Source of the DNA: SHZL01 sp963784425
GTDB lineage: Bacteria > Pseudomonadota > Gammaproteobacteria > Xanthomonadales > SZUA-36
NCBI GenBank assembly: GCA_963784425.1
Contig: CAWARM010000006.1
Location: forward strand, 155,045 to 219,044
DNA length: 64,000 nucleotides
Reading direction: 5' to 3'
Made by a program: the position numbers and the translations under genes. Within the stretch, counting starts at the first letter, position 1; every line of letters begins with the position of its first letter. The notes below the pieces were generated by a model that did no database searches, was not told the origin of the DNA, and saw nothing but the letters and a program-made list of their open reading frames with translations. Positions 1 to 9,050 of the stretch are shown here, piece by piece.

Positions 1-1930
1 AATCCCTCTTTGCACTATTCACTGGGACAGGTTCACCTGCGCCGCAATGAACTGACCGGGGCGGAGCTGTCATTCCACAAGGCTGCCGGCATTGATCCGA
101 ATTTCACTGCCGCCCAGAATGGCATTGCTGTAGTGGAAATTTCCCGTGGCCGTTTCCCTGCAGCCGAGCACGCTTTGCGCAAGGCGCTTAAATCAGAACC
201 GGAAAATACCCAGGTGCTGGTCAACCTGGGTATTGCCTTGTTGGAACAGCAAAACGCCGGGTGATGCCATCGTCCACCTGCAGCAGGTGGTGAGCAGGGA
301 ACCGGAAAACATGATGGCGCAGCTTTTCCTCGGTCGCGCCTTCCTTGCCGCCGGGAATTCAGGGTTTGCCATCAAGTGTTTTGAAAATGTGTTGGCACAA
401 AGGCCGGATAACGTCGAGGTCCTGCTGGCGCTGGGCTCGGCGCGCTATCAAAGCAGGCAGTATGCCGACGCCGTAAAAACCTACCGCAGGCTGCTGCAAC
501 TGGGACAGGAGTCGGCGGAAACCACTGCCGGGCTGGCGCGCTCGCATGCGGCCCTTGGCAATGATACCGAAGCGAGAGGCTTGTTCCTGCGCGCATTGCG
601 CCTTGCCAACAACGAAGAAAGCCTGTTGCTGGATTTTGCCGATCTGCAGCTCAAGCAAGGTAATCATGCCGATGTAATCAGCCGGCTCGAGGCACACCGG
701 GCACAAGCTGCTGCCCAGACAAGCAACCCGGCGCGCATGACCCGGCTATTGGCCGAAGCAAAACTGAATTCAGGCGATGCAGCCGCTGCCATGGACCTTT
801 TGCAGTCCTTGCCGGACACCGGGCAGGCGCAGCCTGGGGAGCGCCTGCTACTGGTGCGCGCCCTGCATGCCAGCGGCGCGAAAGCAGAAGCTGATGCACT
901 CCTGCAGGCGCTGCTTGAGGAGGATCCACAACCGGTGGATGCAGTTCTTTATTCTGCCGAAAAACTGCGCGGGCATGGCGACCACGCAATGTCGATACAA
1001 AGACTGCGCAGCATCCAGCGGCGGCATGACCTAAACCATCAGCAGCGGCAGAGAGCGGTCGCCTTGCTGGGGGACGCCCTGCACCAGGCGGGTAACTACC
1101 AGGCCGCCTGGGAGCATTACCTCGGGCTGGACCAGAAAACAGCCGAAGTCATTACTATTCGTTCAGAAGAGTCCTTCCACCTGGTCGCCAACGAGACAGC
1201 CGATACCGCCATGGAACGTGAAGTGGCCTGGTCGTGGCCGCCGCAGCCACCGGACGATGGCAGACCGGAGCCCGTGTTCGTTTTTGCCTGGCCCGGAGCC
1301 GGGCGTGCCGAACTGCTGGCTGCTCTCAAGGGGCACAGCGGCATTTGCGTGGTGAACGATCGCATGGACGAGCAAACAAAGCGGCGGGAAGTGGTATGCC
1401 ACCCGCAGGGCAGGGGGCCCCTGAGCAGCCTGACCTCGGCCGAAATTCGGCTGGCGCGGCGAAAATACTGGAAGGCGCTGGGCCTGAGTGATAGCCGTGC
1501 CCCCAATGCCCCGGTTACCGTGGACGCCATGTGGTTGACGGCGGAGTCCGTGCCCACTTTATATCGTTATTTCCCCCAGGCACATGTGATCGTGCTTGAG
1601 CAGGATCCCAAAGACCTGGCCGTGGGCTGGTTCCAGGCAGCTTATCGCGATCTTGACGCGATGGCTGCGCAGTACAGGCAGCAGCTGGCGCTGTTGAACC
1701 GCTGCCGCGCTGCGGTGCCACTGCATTACATTAACGTGGACGCCAGCCGGTTTGAACAGGATGCAGGCAGAGTGTTGCGCGAAGTGGTCAGTGCGCTGTC
1801 AATTGCGTGGGAGCCTGCCATCGATGCGGCATGGAAAACGGGAACCGTGACACGCGATCTCGCTACACCGGGGAAATGGGTGCACTACGAAACCTGGCTG
1901 CAGCCAACTTTTGCAGAGTTGGAGGGCTGA
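1..1930 (+). CDS. TPR protein with C-terminal sulfotransferase-like domain (5' truncated, one frame break)
   Basis: The start lies before the window. Tandem TPR units fill roughly the first 400 residues (alternating A/G/L/Y-rich helices such as LGIALLEQQ and LLALGSARYQ). The last ~200 residues (FVFAWPGAGRAELLAAL, then an APVTVDAMWL segment and HVIVLEQDPKDLAV) resemble the PAPS-binding sulfotransferase fold that follows TPRs in bacterial TPR-sulfotransferases. The usual P-loop PRSGTT is degenerate (PGAGRA), so catalytic activity is uncertain. The reading frame changes near 250-262 (AAAAC context): frame 1 ends in TGA at 262-264 and the same repeat series continues in frame 2. One missing or extra base explains this. 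A short hairpin at 1949-1969 follows the stop. Confidence 0.72.
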
Positions 1931-1942
1931 CAGAAAACCGCT

Positions 1943-1980
1943 TAGGGAAACTCTGATTTATTCAGAGTTCATTAGTTTCC
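1943..1980. repeat. Short hairpin, apparent minimal copy of the 52.3-kb multi-hairpin element
   Basis: AACTCTGA-ttta-TTCAGAGTT (1949-1969) sits between convergent genes. Its left flank TTAGGGAAACTCTGA matches the left end of the element at 52309, and its right part TTATTCAGAG matches that element's right end. It therefore looks like the two ends joined without the middle. It may also act as a terminator, but the T-run is weak. Confidence 0.5.
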
Positions 1981-2736
1981 TTCGGGGTCTTCTTGCTCTG
2001 GATCCGGTTCTGGTGCCGCTTCATCCACCGGCTCGATTTCATGCACCTCAACACGGCCGGCGGACTCGCCAATGCTGCTGTTCATTTGGCGCAGGCTTTC
2101 CCGCAGCTCCTGGTAATAGGCCACATTGCGCGGGGTTCCGGTTCCATGCACTACCGAGGTGGAAGTGGAGCCGCTCGCCTTGGTGGTGCCGCCGCTACTC
2201 TCGCCTCCGGCCTGCTGAATGGCCCAGAATTGTGGCATATCCATGGATTCAACGTCTTCGCAGCGGGAGCCGAGGCGCGAGCCGGTGCATCTGCGCATTT
2301 CACTGCGCACACTCCGGTCGTACTCGTAGTCGGAGTCATCTTTGCCCCACTTGCGATTGTAGAACTCCGCCGTTTTCACCGCCTTGCGCCGCTGGTCTTC
2401 CGGCACCAGGCTGCCGACGACGTTGCGGTATTTCACCAGTTCCATTTGCCCTTTGCGGGCCGCGACGGCAGCCCATGCGTATGCTTCGACCAGGTCCGGC
2501 TCCAGGCCCTGGCCTTCGAGGTACATGTAGGAAACACGGTACTGGGCGAAATTGTCGCCCTCCTTGGCCAGTGCCAGATACTGTTTCATGGCCGCAGGGT
2601 AATCGCCACTGGCATACACAACGTCCGCCTGTTGCTGCTCGGGGCTGATGACCGGCTCGCCAGCTGCCTGGCTGGATAGTGAAATGGCCAGGGTGATTAG
2701 CATGCCGAGTAAAAGATTTATACGCACTTCTTTCAT
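1972..2736 (-). CDS. Secreted Sel1-repeat (TPR-like) protein
   Basis: 254 residues. A signal peptide is visible (residues 1-25, hydrophobic, ending SSQAAG). A Sel1-type repeat follows at about 35-95 (ADVVYASGDYPAAMKQYL, then YRVSYMYLEGQGLEPDLVEAYAW). The C-terminal half is charged and low in complexity, with a cysteine pair (CTGSRLGSRC). Sel1 repeats mediate periplasmic or envelope protein interactions; no enzymatic motif is seen. The start has AAGGAA seven bases upstream. It is transcribed in the same direction as the tRNA-Gly just before it, and the tRNA 3' end is only 18 bp from this start, so processing from a common transcript is plausible. Confidence 0.7.
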   Translation of the reverse strand: MKEVRINLLLGMLITLAISLSSQAAGEPVISPEQQQADVVYASGDYPAAMKQYLALAKEGDNFAQYRVSYMYLEGQGLEPDLVEAYAWAAVAARKGQMELVKYRNVVGSLVPEDQRRKAVKTAEFYNRKWGKDDSDYEYDRSVRSEMRRCTGSRLGSRCEDVESMDMPQFWAIQQAGGESSGGTTKASGSTSTSVVHGTGTPRNVAYYQELRESLRQMNSSIGESAGRVEVHEIEPVDEAAPEPDPEQEDPEGN

Positions 2737-2754
2737 TTCCTTAAGCAGTTAGGG

Positions 2755-2828
2755 TGGAGCGGGTGATGGGAATCGAACCCACATTAAGAGCTTGGGAAGC
2801 TCCCGTTCTACCATTGAACTACACCCGC
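2755..2828 (-). tRNA. tRNA-Gly(CCC)
   Basis: The minus strand reads GCGGGTGTAGTTCAATGG at the 5' end, an anticodon arm GGAGC-TTCCCAA-GCTCT with anticodon CCC, a T arm with GGTTCGATTCC, and an acceptor ending CCCGCTCCA with encoded CCA. The acceptor stem GCGGGTG pairs with CACCCGC. It matches the bacterial tRNA-Gly(CCC) pattern. Its first ten bases overlap the end of the upstream HDAC-like gene and supply that gene's TAG stop. Confidence 0.95.
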
Positions 2829-3739
2829 GCGAGGGTTTTTACATGTGCACGCGCGGCCCCCGCCAGCGCTTCGAGATTATAGCCACCTTCAAGCACCGAA
2901 ATCACCCGTCCGCCACAGGAATTTTCTGCGTATTCACAGATTGCCGTGGTGATCCAGGCATAGTCGCTGTCCTTCAGCTTCAGCTGGGCCAGAGGATCTC
3001 CCGCGTGGGCATCGAAGCCGGCGGAAATGAGGATGAGGTCCGGGGCAAAGGCATGCAGGGCAGGCAGTCCAAGTTGCGACCATGCATGGCGAAATTCCTT
3101 TCCACCGGAATTGGCTTGCAGCGGCATGTTGAGGATATTGCCGCAACCCACTTCTTCCGGGTAGCCGGTGCCCGGGTAGAGCGGCATCTGGTGGCTGGAA
3201 GCAAAAAACACTTCCGGAGATTGTTCAAATATCGCCTGCGTACCATTGCCGTGGTGCACATCGAAATCAACAATGGCCACGCGCCGGACCGGGTGCAGGG
3301 CAAGGGCATGGCGGGCTGCGATGGCGACGTGGTTGAGCAGGCAAAACCCCATGGCCAGGTTTGCCTCCGCATGATGGCCCGGAGGGCGCACTGCACAAAA
3401 GGCGTTTTTAACCTTGCCCGCAAAAATCTGATCGACCGCAAAGCAGGCGGCCCCGCTACCGCGCAGTGCGGCGCTGATGGATCCCGGTGAAAGAAAGGTG
3501 TCCGGGTCCACAGCCACCTGGCCGCTCGCAGGTTCGGCTGCCACCAGGCTTGCCCAATATTCTTCCCCATGCACTCGAGTGATTTGTTCCAGGCTGGCCA
3601 ATGGGGCAGGCAATATCTCCGTGCCTGCGATGTCCTTTACCGCACCCAGCACGGCCCGCAGGCGGGCGCTGCTTTCCGGGTGATGGGCGCCGGGATCATG
3701 CGCGAGGCAGTCGTCATGCTGCAGTATCAGTGTGGTCAA
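2819..3739 (-). CDS. Histone deacetylase-family amidohydrolase (acetylpolyamine amidohydrolase / AcuC type)
   Basis: 306 residues, full length for the arginase/deacetylase fold. Hallmarks in order are HPESSARL, RPPGHHAE (active-site His pair), DFDVHHGNGTQ (zinc Asp and His), SSHQMPLYPGTG, SAGFDAHAGDPL (zinc Asp) and LEGGYN. The family removes acetyl groups from acyl-lysine or acetylpolyamines using Zn2+. Neighbouring genes for polyamine breakdown (agmatinase, PuuA-like) make acetylpolyamine a reasonable substrate (inference). It lies 42 bp downstream of the lrp-like gene on the same strand, so the two are probably co-transcribed. The stop codon lies inside tRNA-Gly. Confidence 0.88.
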   Translation of the reverse strand: MTTLILQHDDCLAHDPGAHHPESSARLRAVLGAVKDIAGTEILPAPLASLEQITRVHGEEYWASLVAAEPASGQVAVDPDTFLSPGSISAALRGSGAACFAVDQIFAGKVKNAFCAVRPPGHHAEANLAMGFCLLNHVAIAARHALALHPVRRVAIVDFDVHHGNGTQAIFEQSPEVFFASSHQMPLYPGTGYPEEVGCGNILNMPLQANSGGKEFRHAWSQLGLPALHAFAPDLILISAGFDAHAGDPLAQLKLKDSDYAWITTAICEYAENSCGGRVISVLEGGYNLEALAGAARAHVKTLARV

Positions 3740-3781
3740 CGGTATTTTTCCTGTACGCGCCAGTAGGAGATGAGTGAGGGC

Positions 3782-4276
3782 CTAACGGGTCAGCAACTGG
3801 AGTGCGGTCGATTCCTTGACCTCTTCCATCACCACGTAACTGCGCGAGTCACTGACCCCGGGCAGGGCCAGGATTTTTTCGCCCAGCAATTTGCGGTATT
3901 CATCCATATCCTTGACCCGTGCCTTGATCAGGTAATCAAAATTGCCGGATACCAGGTGGCACTCCAGTATGCCAGTCAGTTTACTGGCTTCACGGCGAAA
4001 ATCACTGAATGCATCCGGAGAATTCCGCAACAGGCTGATTTCAACGAATACCAGCAAGCCGGCGCCGACTTTCTTCGGGTCCAGCAGGGCGGTATAGCCG
4101 GTGATGTAACCCTCGCGTTCCAGGCGGCGCACCCGCTCAAGGCAAGGCGTTGGAGTGAGATTTACCATTTTGGCCAGGGTCACGTTGGCAATGCGGCCAT
4201 CTGCCTGCAGTATGGTAAGGATTTGCCGGTCGGTGCGATCCAGGGGACGTAGTTTGTTTTCGTGCTCAGCAGTCAT
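3782..4276 (-). CDS. Lrp/AsnC-family transcriptional regulator
   Basis: 164 residues, standard length. The N-terminal winged HTH (LDRTDRQILTILQADGRI, then LTPTPCLERVRRLEREGYI) is followed by the RAM/ligand-binding domain (GAGLLVFVEISLL, LVSGNFDYLIKARV, LPGVSDSRSYVVMEEV). Lrp proteins sense amino acids. It is divergent from alanine dehydrogenase across 117 bp, a common arrangement in which the Lrp-type protein activates ald in response to alanine (known for related pairs, inferred here). The intergenic region is AT-rich, with a small inverted repeat around ATATAGGAGAAAATAT (about 4329-4345) that could be part of an Lrp site. Confidence 0.93.
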   Translation of the reverse strand: MTAEHENKLRPLDRTDRQILTILQADGRIANVTLAKMVNLTPTPCLERVRRLEREGYITGYTALLDPKKVGAGLLVFVEISLLRNSPDAFSDFRREASKLTGILECHLVSGNFDYLIKARVKDMDEYRKLLGEKILALPGVSDSRSYVVMEEVKESTALQLLTR

Positions 4277-4393
4277 AGTCTCTATAGATAACTCAATTCA
4301 AGGAATAAAGCACTACCAATGCTGAAAATATAGGAGAAAATATCCCCAAACACCCCCTAGAATTGGCACTTCGAACTATCCAGGAGCCTTGCT

Positions 4394-5512
4394 ATGAAAA
4401 TCGGTGTGCCAAAGGAAATCAAGAATCACGAGTATCGCGTCGGGCTGGTGCCTGCTTCCGTGCGCGAGCTCACCATGCGCGGACATGATGTATTTGTCCA
4501 GACCAGGGCAGGTGAAGGCATAGGCGTGCTCGACAGCGACTATGTCGCCGCTGGCGCTGTGATCCTGCAGGAAGCCGCCGAGGTTTTTGACGTTGCCGAA
4601 ATGATCGTCAAGGTAAAGGAACCGCAGGCACAGGAGCGGGCCATGCTGGAAGAGCGCCATACCCTGTTTACCTACCTGCACCTTGCGCCGGATCCGGAGC
4701 AGACCCGGGACCTGGTAAAGAGCGGCGCCACCTGCATTGCCTATGAGACCGTGACCGACTCGTCGGGCCAGCTGCCCCTGCTTGCACCCATGTCCGAAGT
4801 CGCAGGCCGCCTGTCCATCCAGGCAGGTGCCTGGTGCCTGGAAAAAGCGCACGGCGGATCGGGTGTACTGCTCGGCGGCGTGCCGGGTGTGGCCCCCGCC
4901 AAGGTCATGATCATTGGCGGCGGCACAGTGGGCTTTAATGCCTGCCAAATGGCGGTAGGCATGGGTGCCCGCGTGGTCGTGCTGGATCGCAGCATCCGCG
5001 TGCTGCGTCACTTTGATGCAGTCTTTTCCGCCCGGCTGGAAACCGTGTTTTCCAGTGCAGATGCCATCGAACGGCATATCACCGACGCCGACCTGGTGAT
5101 TGGTGGCGTGCTGGTACCGGGAGCCGCCGCGCCCAAGCTGGTCACGCGCGAACATCTTGGCCTGATGAAGCGGGGTTCCGTGCTGGTGGATGTGGCGATC
5201 GACCAGGGAGGGTGTTTCGAAACATCCCACGCGACCACCCACGCTGAACCAACCTACATCGTCGATGGCATTGTGCATTATTGCGTGGCCAATATGCCCG
5301 GTGCCGTGCCCCGTACTTCGACCTTTGCCCTGAACAATGCCACCCTGCCTTTTGCCATTGCGCTCGCGGACAAGGGCGCCAAGCAGGCCATGCTGGACGA
5401 TCCGCACTTGCTGCAAGGCCTCAATGTGCATCGCGGCATGGTGACTTATGAGGGCGTGGCCCGCGACCTGGGTTACGAACACGTGCCTGCCCTGGAGGCG
5501 CTGGAAGATTAA
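4394..5512 (+). CDS. ald: Alanine dehydrogenase
   Basis: 372 residues, typical length. It starts MKIGVPKEIKNHEYRVGLVP, the conserved N-terminal substrate-binding segment. The NAD-binding Rossmann motif is IIGGGTVGFNACQMA at about 175-189, and the C-terminal active-site region has DVAIDQGGCFETS and ANMPGAVPRTST. The enzyme interconverts L-alanine and pyruvate + NH4+ with NAD. A good SD (CCAGGAG) precedes the ATG by 8 bases. In context, alanine produced by the pyruvate-dependent aminotransferase at 9865 could be recycled to pyruvate by this enzyme (inference). Confidence 0.96.
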   Translation: MKIGVPKEIKNHEYRVGLVPASVRELTMRGHDVFVQTRAGEGIGVLDSDYVAAGAVILQEAAEVFDVAEMIVKVKEPQAQERAMLEERHTLFTYLHLAPDPEQTRDLVKSGATCIAYETVTDSSGQLPLLAPMSEVAGRLSIQAGAWCLEKAHGGSGVLLGGVPGVAPAKVMIIGGGTVGFNACQMAVGMGARVVVLDRSIRVLRHFDAVFSARLETVFSSADAIERHITDADLVIGGVLVPGAAAPKLVTREHLGLMKRGSVLVDVAIDQGGCFETSHATTHAEPTYIVDGIVHYCVANMPGAVPRTSTFALNNATLPFAIALADKGAKQAMLDDPHLLQGLNVHRGMVTYEGVARDLGYEHVPALEALED

Positions 5513-5578
5513 GCCTGTTTCCGCTAGAGTGTCATCCGGGTGTCTATTTTAATTAACAAGCATTGAGCAAACTGCAGG

Positions 5579-6127
5579 ATGAACGACCAGGTCGGCGGGC
5601 AACTCAAAGCGATCAGGACGGCTTTTGGACTCAGCCAGCGTGAACTTGCCAAGCGCTCGGGAGTAACCAACGGCATGATCTCGCTGATAGAGCAGAACAA
5701 GGTCAGCCCTTCGGTGGGCTCCCTGCAGAAAATCCTTTCGGCATTTCCCATGACGCTGGCGGAATTTTTTACCCGGGACATGCGCGGACCGGATGACATC
5801 GTGTTTCGCGCTGCCGACCTGCCGGACCTGGCCACCGGGGCCATCGAATACCGCCTGGTGGCAGCCACGCGACAGGATCGCAAGATGTCCATACTGAGTG
5901 AAGTCTATGCCGCCGGTGCAGACACCGGTGAAGACTTGCTCATGCATGCCGGGGAAGAAGGCGGCGTCATCGTGGCGGGTGAACTTGAGCTGACGGTTGC
6001 CGGGAAATCATGGGTCCTTGGTGCCGGCGATGCGTATTATTTTGACAGCCGCCTGCCACACCGCTTTCGCAACACGGGCGCTGTGCCGGCCAGGCTGGTC
6101 AGTGCCAATACACCGCCCAGCATTTGA
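5579..6127 (+). CDS. XRE-cupin transcriptional regulator, PuuR-like
   Basis: 182 residues. The N-terminal HTH_XRE (about 8-62: IRTAFGLSQRELAKRSGVT, SLIEQNKVSPSVGSL) is followed by a C-terminal cupin (about 105-178: HAGEEGGVIVAGELELTV, DAYYFDSRLPHRFRNTG). This architecture and length match PuuR, the putrescine-responsive repressor of E. coli. It precedes agmatinase and the PuuA-like gene in the same direction (28 bp gap to speB), so it probably autoregulates a polyamine operon. The SD is weak (AGG immediately before the ATG). Confidence 0.88.
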   Translation: MNDQVGGQLKAIRTAFGLSQRELAKRSGVTNGMISLIEQNKVSPSVGSLQKILSAFPMTLAEFFTRDMRGPDDIVFRAADLPDLATGAIEYRLVAATRQDRKMSILSEVYAAGADTGEDLLMHAGEEGGVIVAGELELTVAGKSWVLGAGDAYYFDSRLPHRFRNTGAVPARLVSANTPPSI

Positions 6128-6155
6128 ACCCTGACCTTATTCGGAAACATCAGAC

Positions 6156-7050
6156 ATGACCCTGGCCATTTACCGCAATCCTTTCACCTTCCTCGAAGCT
6201 CCCTGGTATCGGGACCTGCCCGATGCCGATGTCGTAATCAGCGGAATCCCGTTTGACCTGGCAACCTCCGGCCGCGCCGGTGCGCGCTCGGGGCCGGGTG
6301 CGATCCGTCAGGCTTCCGCCAACCTGGTGTGGGACAGTCCGCGCTGGCCCTGGGATTTTGAGCTGGGTGAACGGCTGAAGATTGCCGACGCGGGTGACAT
6401 CGATTTCCCCTACGGTGAACCGCAACTGGCCACCGATGCCATCCAGGCGTTTGCGCGCAACTTGCTGGATGCCGGCAAGACCATGCTGTCCTTCGGCGGC
6501 GACCACTACGTGACGCTACCGCTGCTGCGCGAGCATGCCCGCAAGCACGGGCCGCTGGCCCTGCTGCATTTTGATGCGCATACCGACACCTACCACGATG
6601 GCACCACGTTCGATCACGGCTGCATGTTTCATCACGCCATGACGGAAGGCTTGTTGTTGCCCGAACATTCAGTGCAGGTGGGTATTCGCACCACCTATAT
6701 CGTATGCAGGCCATCCGTTTACCGTGCTGGATGCCTCCTGGGTTAATGAGACGTCGGCCAGGAAAGTCATCGAGCGCATCCGCGAAATCATCGCTGACCG
6801 GCCGGTCTACCTGACGTTTGATATCGACTGCCTGGATCCGGCTTTTGCACCGGGCACCGGCACACCCGTGGCTGGCGGGCTGACTTCCGATCGGGCCACC
6901 CAAATCATTCGCGGGCTAAAGGGCCTGGACATTCGCGGCATGGACGTAGTGGAGGTTGCGCCGGCGTATGACCATGCGGAAATAACCTCACTGGCGGCCG
7001 CAACACTGGCGCTGGAAATGCTGTACATCCTTGCAGAGAAATCATCATGA
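6156..7050 (+). CDS. speB: Agmatinase, one frame break
   Basis: Ureohydrolase converting agmatine to putrescine and urea. Mn-binding motifs are FGGDHYVTLPLL, LLHFDAHTDTY, TFDIDCLDPAFAPGTGTP and VVEVAPAYDHAE, all close to E. coli SpeB. The N-terminal part (to about 6700) and C-terminal part (from about 6702) are in different frames. The N-terminal frame runs on into nonfamily residues after GIRTTY, while the other frame resumes at HPFTVLDASWVN, so a single-base indel near 6697-6705 explains it. No large insertion is present. The stop overlaps the next gene's ATG (ATGA at 7047), which indicates translational coupling. Confidence 0.9.
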
Positions 7051-8393
7051 GCTTTGACGTTCTGAAAACCTGGCTGGAAGACAACAAGATAACCGAGATC
7101 GAGTGCCTGGTCCCTGACATGGCCGGCGTTGCCCGTGGCAAGATTACGCCCGCAAAAAAATACGTGCGCGAAGAAAGCATGCGCCTGCCTGAGGCCCTGT
7201 TTGCACAAACGGTAACAGGTGACTGGCCGGACGATGAATACGATGAAATCATCGACCCCGCCGAGATCGACATGATGGTGTTGCCCGATACCGGCACCGT
7301 GCGCTTTGTTCCCTGGGCGGTTGAACCCACTGCCCAGATCATCCACGATTGTTTCTACCGCGATGGTTCCCCGGTGCCGCTGGCGCCACGCAACGTGCTC
7401 AAGCGGGTATTGCAACTCTTCACGGATGAAGGCTGGCGACCCGTGGTCGCGCCGGAACTGGAATTTTTCCTCACGGATATCAACAAGGACCCGGACTATC
7501 CACTGGTGCCGCCGATAGGCCGCAGCGGACGCAGGGAAACTGCGCGCCAGTCCTATGGCATTGATGCGGTAAACGAGTTCGACCCGCTGTTTGAGCAGAT
7601 GTATGACTACAGTGAAGCACAGCGCCTGTCCATTGACACACTGATCCACGAAGATGGCGCAGCCCAGATGGAGATCAACTTCGAGCACGGCGATGCACTC
7701 GAATTGGCCGACCAGGTGTTCCTGTTCAAGCGCACCGTGCGCGAAGCCGCGCAGAAGCACAATTGTTTTGCCACCTTCATGGCCAAGCCGATGGAGCGGG
7801 AACCGGGCTCGGCCATGCACGTGCACCAAAGTGTCGTTTCAATGGAAACGGGCAAGAATATTTTTACCTCAAAGAACGGCAAACCTTCCAATCTGTTTTA
7901 CCAGTTTATCGGTGGCCAACAGAAATACATGAACGCTGCCGTGCCGTTTTTTGCACCCAACATCAATTCCTACCGCCGCCTGACACCGGGCGGCTCTGCC
8001 CCGATCAATTCGCATTGGGCGGAAGACAACCGCTCGGTGGGACTGCGCATTCCGGGATCAGACGGGCAGAACCGCCGCATCGAGCACCGTGTCAGCGGCG
8101 CCGACGTCAATCCCTACCTGGCATTTGCAGCCATGCTGGCGACCGGCTACATGGGCATCAAGAACAAGATCAAGCCTACCCCCAAGGTGACCGGCAGCGC
8201 ACATTATCTGAAACAGGATCTGCCGCGCACCATCGAGGAAGGCTTCCGTTACCTGGACGACTGCCCCGAGCTGATTGAAATTCTTCACCCGCGGTTCATT
8301 GCCGCTTACAAGGCAGTGAAAATGACCGAGCATGGCAGCTTCCAGAAGGTCATCAGTTCCTGGGAGCGGGAGTTCCTGCTGCTGAACGTTTGA
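7047..8393 (+). CDS. Glutamine synthetase-family gamma-glutamylpolyamine synthetase (PuuA-like)
   Basis: 448 residues, a GS-fold type III/PuuA-like enzyme. Visible motifs are ELEFFLTD (first metal-binding Glu), QMEINFEHGDALELADQ, TFMAKPM, GSAMHVHQSV, and the ATP-site region NRSVGLRIPG. The family ligates glutamate to putrescine or other amines with ATP. Immediate coupling to speB and an upstream PuuR-like regulator favour putrescine over ammonia as the acceptor. No puuB/C/D gene follows here, so the later steps must be elsewhere. Confidence 0.88.
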   Translation: MSFDVLKTWLEDNKITEIECLVPDMAGVARGKITPAKKYVREESMRLPEALFAQTVTGDWPDDEYDEIIDPAEIDMMVLPDTGTVRFVPWAVEPTAQIIHDCFYRDGSPVPLAPRNVLKRVLQLFTDEGWRPVVAPELEFFLTDINKDPDYPLVPPIGRSGRRETARQSYGIDAVNEFDPLFEQMYDYSEAQRLSIDTLIHEDGAAQMEINFEHGDALELADQVFLFKRTVREAAQKHNCFATFMAKPMEREPGSAMHVHQSVVSMETGKNIFTSKNGKPSNLFYQFIGGQQKYMNAAVPFFAPNINSYRRLTPGGSAPINSHWAEDNRSVGLRIPGSDGQNRRIEHRVSGADVNPYLAFAAMLATGYMGIKNKIKPTPKVTGSAHYLKQDLPRTIEEGFRYLDDCPELIEILHPRFIAAYKAVKMTEHGSFQKVISSWEREFLLLNV

Positions 8394-8426
8394 GGCCTGG
8401 TGATATTGGTGAACCGTATTCGACTT

Positions 8427-8470
8427 GGGGGCGCGAGCTGCGGCCGATATCTCTTCCCAGGAGACGCCGT
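8427..8470. repeat. Degenerate partial copy of the intergenic REP-like element
   Basis: TTGGGGGCGCGAGC followed by a stretch ending TTCCCAGGAGACGCCGTAA resembles, in the opposite orientation, the segment between 8769 and 8840 (GGGAGACGCCGTGAATAC in reverse complement). The 14-mer TTGGGGGCGCGAGC at 8427 recurs as its exact complement at 8827-8840, so an inverted repeat brackets the 8.43-8.84 kb repeat field. Confidence 0.5.
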
Positions 8471-8513
8471 AATTACGTTGCTGGTGAATACGTGCCGGGG
8501 GCCAGGGAGCGGT

Positions 8514-8595
8514 GAGTTCTTTCGGGACACGCTGCAAGTACATCCTTGTAAGCTCCTCGCCAGCATCCCTGCTGGCGACGGTCCCGAAAGAACTC
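8514..8595. repeat. REP-like palindromic element, copy 1
   Basis: Perfect 15-bp outer arms GAGTTCTTTCGGGAC (8514-8528) and its complement (8581-8595) enclose an inner hairpin CGCCAGC-ATCCCT-GCTGGCG (8558-8577). On the other strand the inner loop reads AGGGAT. Another small stem (TACATCCTTGTA) lies between. The element falls in the 657-bp gap 8394-9050, where the ORFs have no recognisable protein; apart from these repeats and the sigma-54 promoter I see nothing else there. Confidence 0.8.
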
Positions 8596-8702
8596 CCCCC
8601 TCCCTGTCCTCGGATGCTTGGTGCCGGGACGCACTTCTACCGGAAAGCGCAAGTTGGAACGGCCCTGCGGTGCCACAGCGACAAGCAAACCGGGGCGGGG
8701 AG

Positions 8703-8781
8703 CCTTTTCCGGGAGTGTATGCGGCAGGGATGCCGCATCCAAGCCTACAGGGATCGTATTCACGGCGTCTCCCGGGAAAGG
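8703..8781. repeat. REP-like palindromic element, copy 2 (inverted relative to copy 1)
   Basis: Outer arms CCTTTTCCGGGAG (8703-8715) and CTCCCGGGAAAGG (8769-8781) enclose a perfect inner hairpin ATGCGGCA-GGGA-TGCCGCAT (8719-8738) and a second weak stem around TACAGGGATCGTA. Reverse-complemented, it has the same order of parts as copy 1 (outer arm, TACATCC/GATCCC stem, inner hairpin, outer arm), but the sequence has diverged. Confidence 0.75.
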
Positions 8782-8942
8782 GTACCGGCGACGGGTTGCG
8801 CCCCCATGCTGAACAAAGGCATAGGCTCGCGCCCCCAACTGGTGCGACTGCCATCCTGCTGCACCACGGTGGGTGAGGCCCGTCACTCTCGTTGGGTGTT
8901 GCTTTCTGCTTAAGCTCCTGAAATAAAACCCGTTTCCCCGCT

Positions 8943-8958
8943 TGGCACAAGCCTTGCT
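8943..8958 (+). promoter_or_regulatory. Sigma-54 promoter (-24/-12)
   Basis: TGGCAC-AAGCC-TTGCT fits the sigma-54 consensus TGGCAC-N5-TTGCW exactly. It lies 92 bp upstream of the GTG start of the TorF-like porin. Control by a sigma-54 activator such as NtrC is expected, which suits the adjacent nitrogen/polyamine genes (inference). Confidence 0.85.
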
Positions 8959-9050
8959 TTTAATCTGTGTAGCGAGGGTTTGCGGTTGGGGAATAAACGC
9001 GTTTTTTATTGACGACCAAAAAGCCGGCCGGACCGGCAGGGAGTGTGGGT

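Noticed and set aside
4366..4384. TTGGCACTTCG upstream of ald as a sigma-54 promoter
   Set aside because: A -24-like TGGCAC is present but the -12 GC is missing at the required spacing.
4376..5482. 368-codon minus-strand ORF opposite alanine dehydrogenase
   Set aside because: It is complementary to a textbook ald gene with conserved NAD motif; His-rich shadow.
8400..8950. Several 60-210-codon ORFs in the 8.4-8.95 kb gap
   Set aside because: They run through palindromic repeats on both strands and have no SD, domain or signal peptide.
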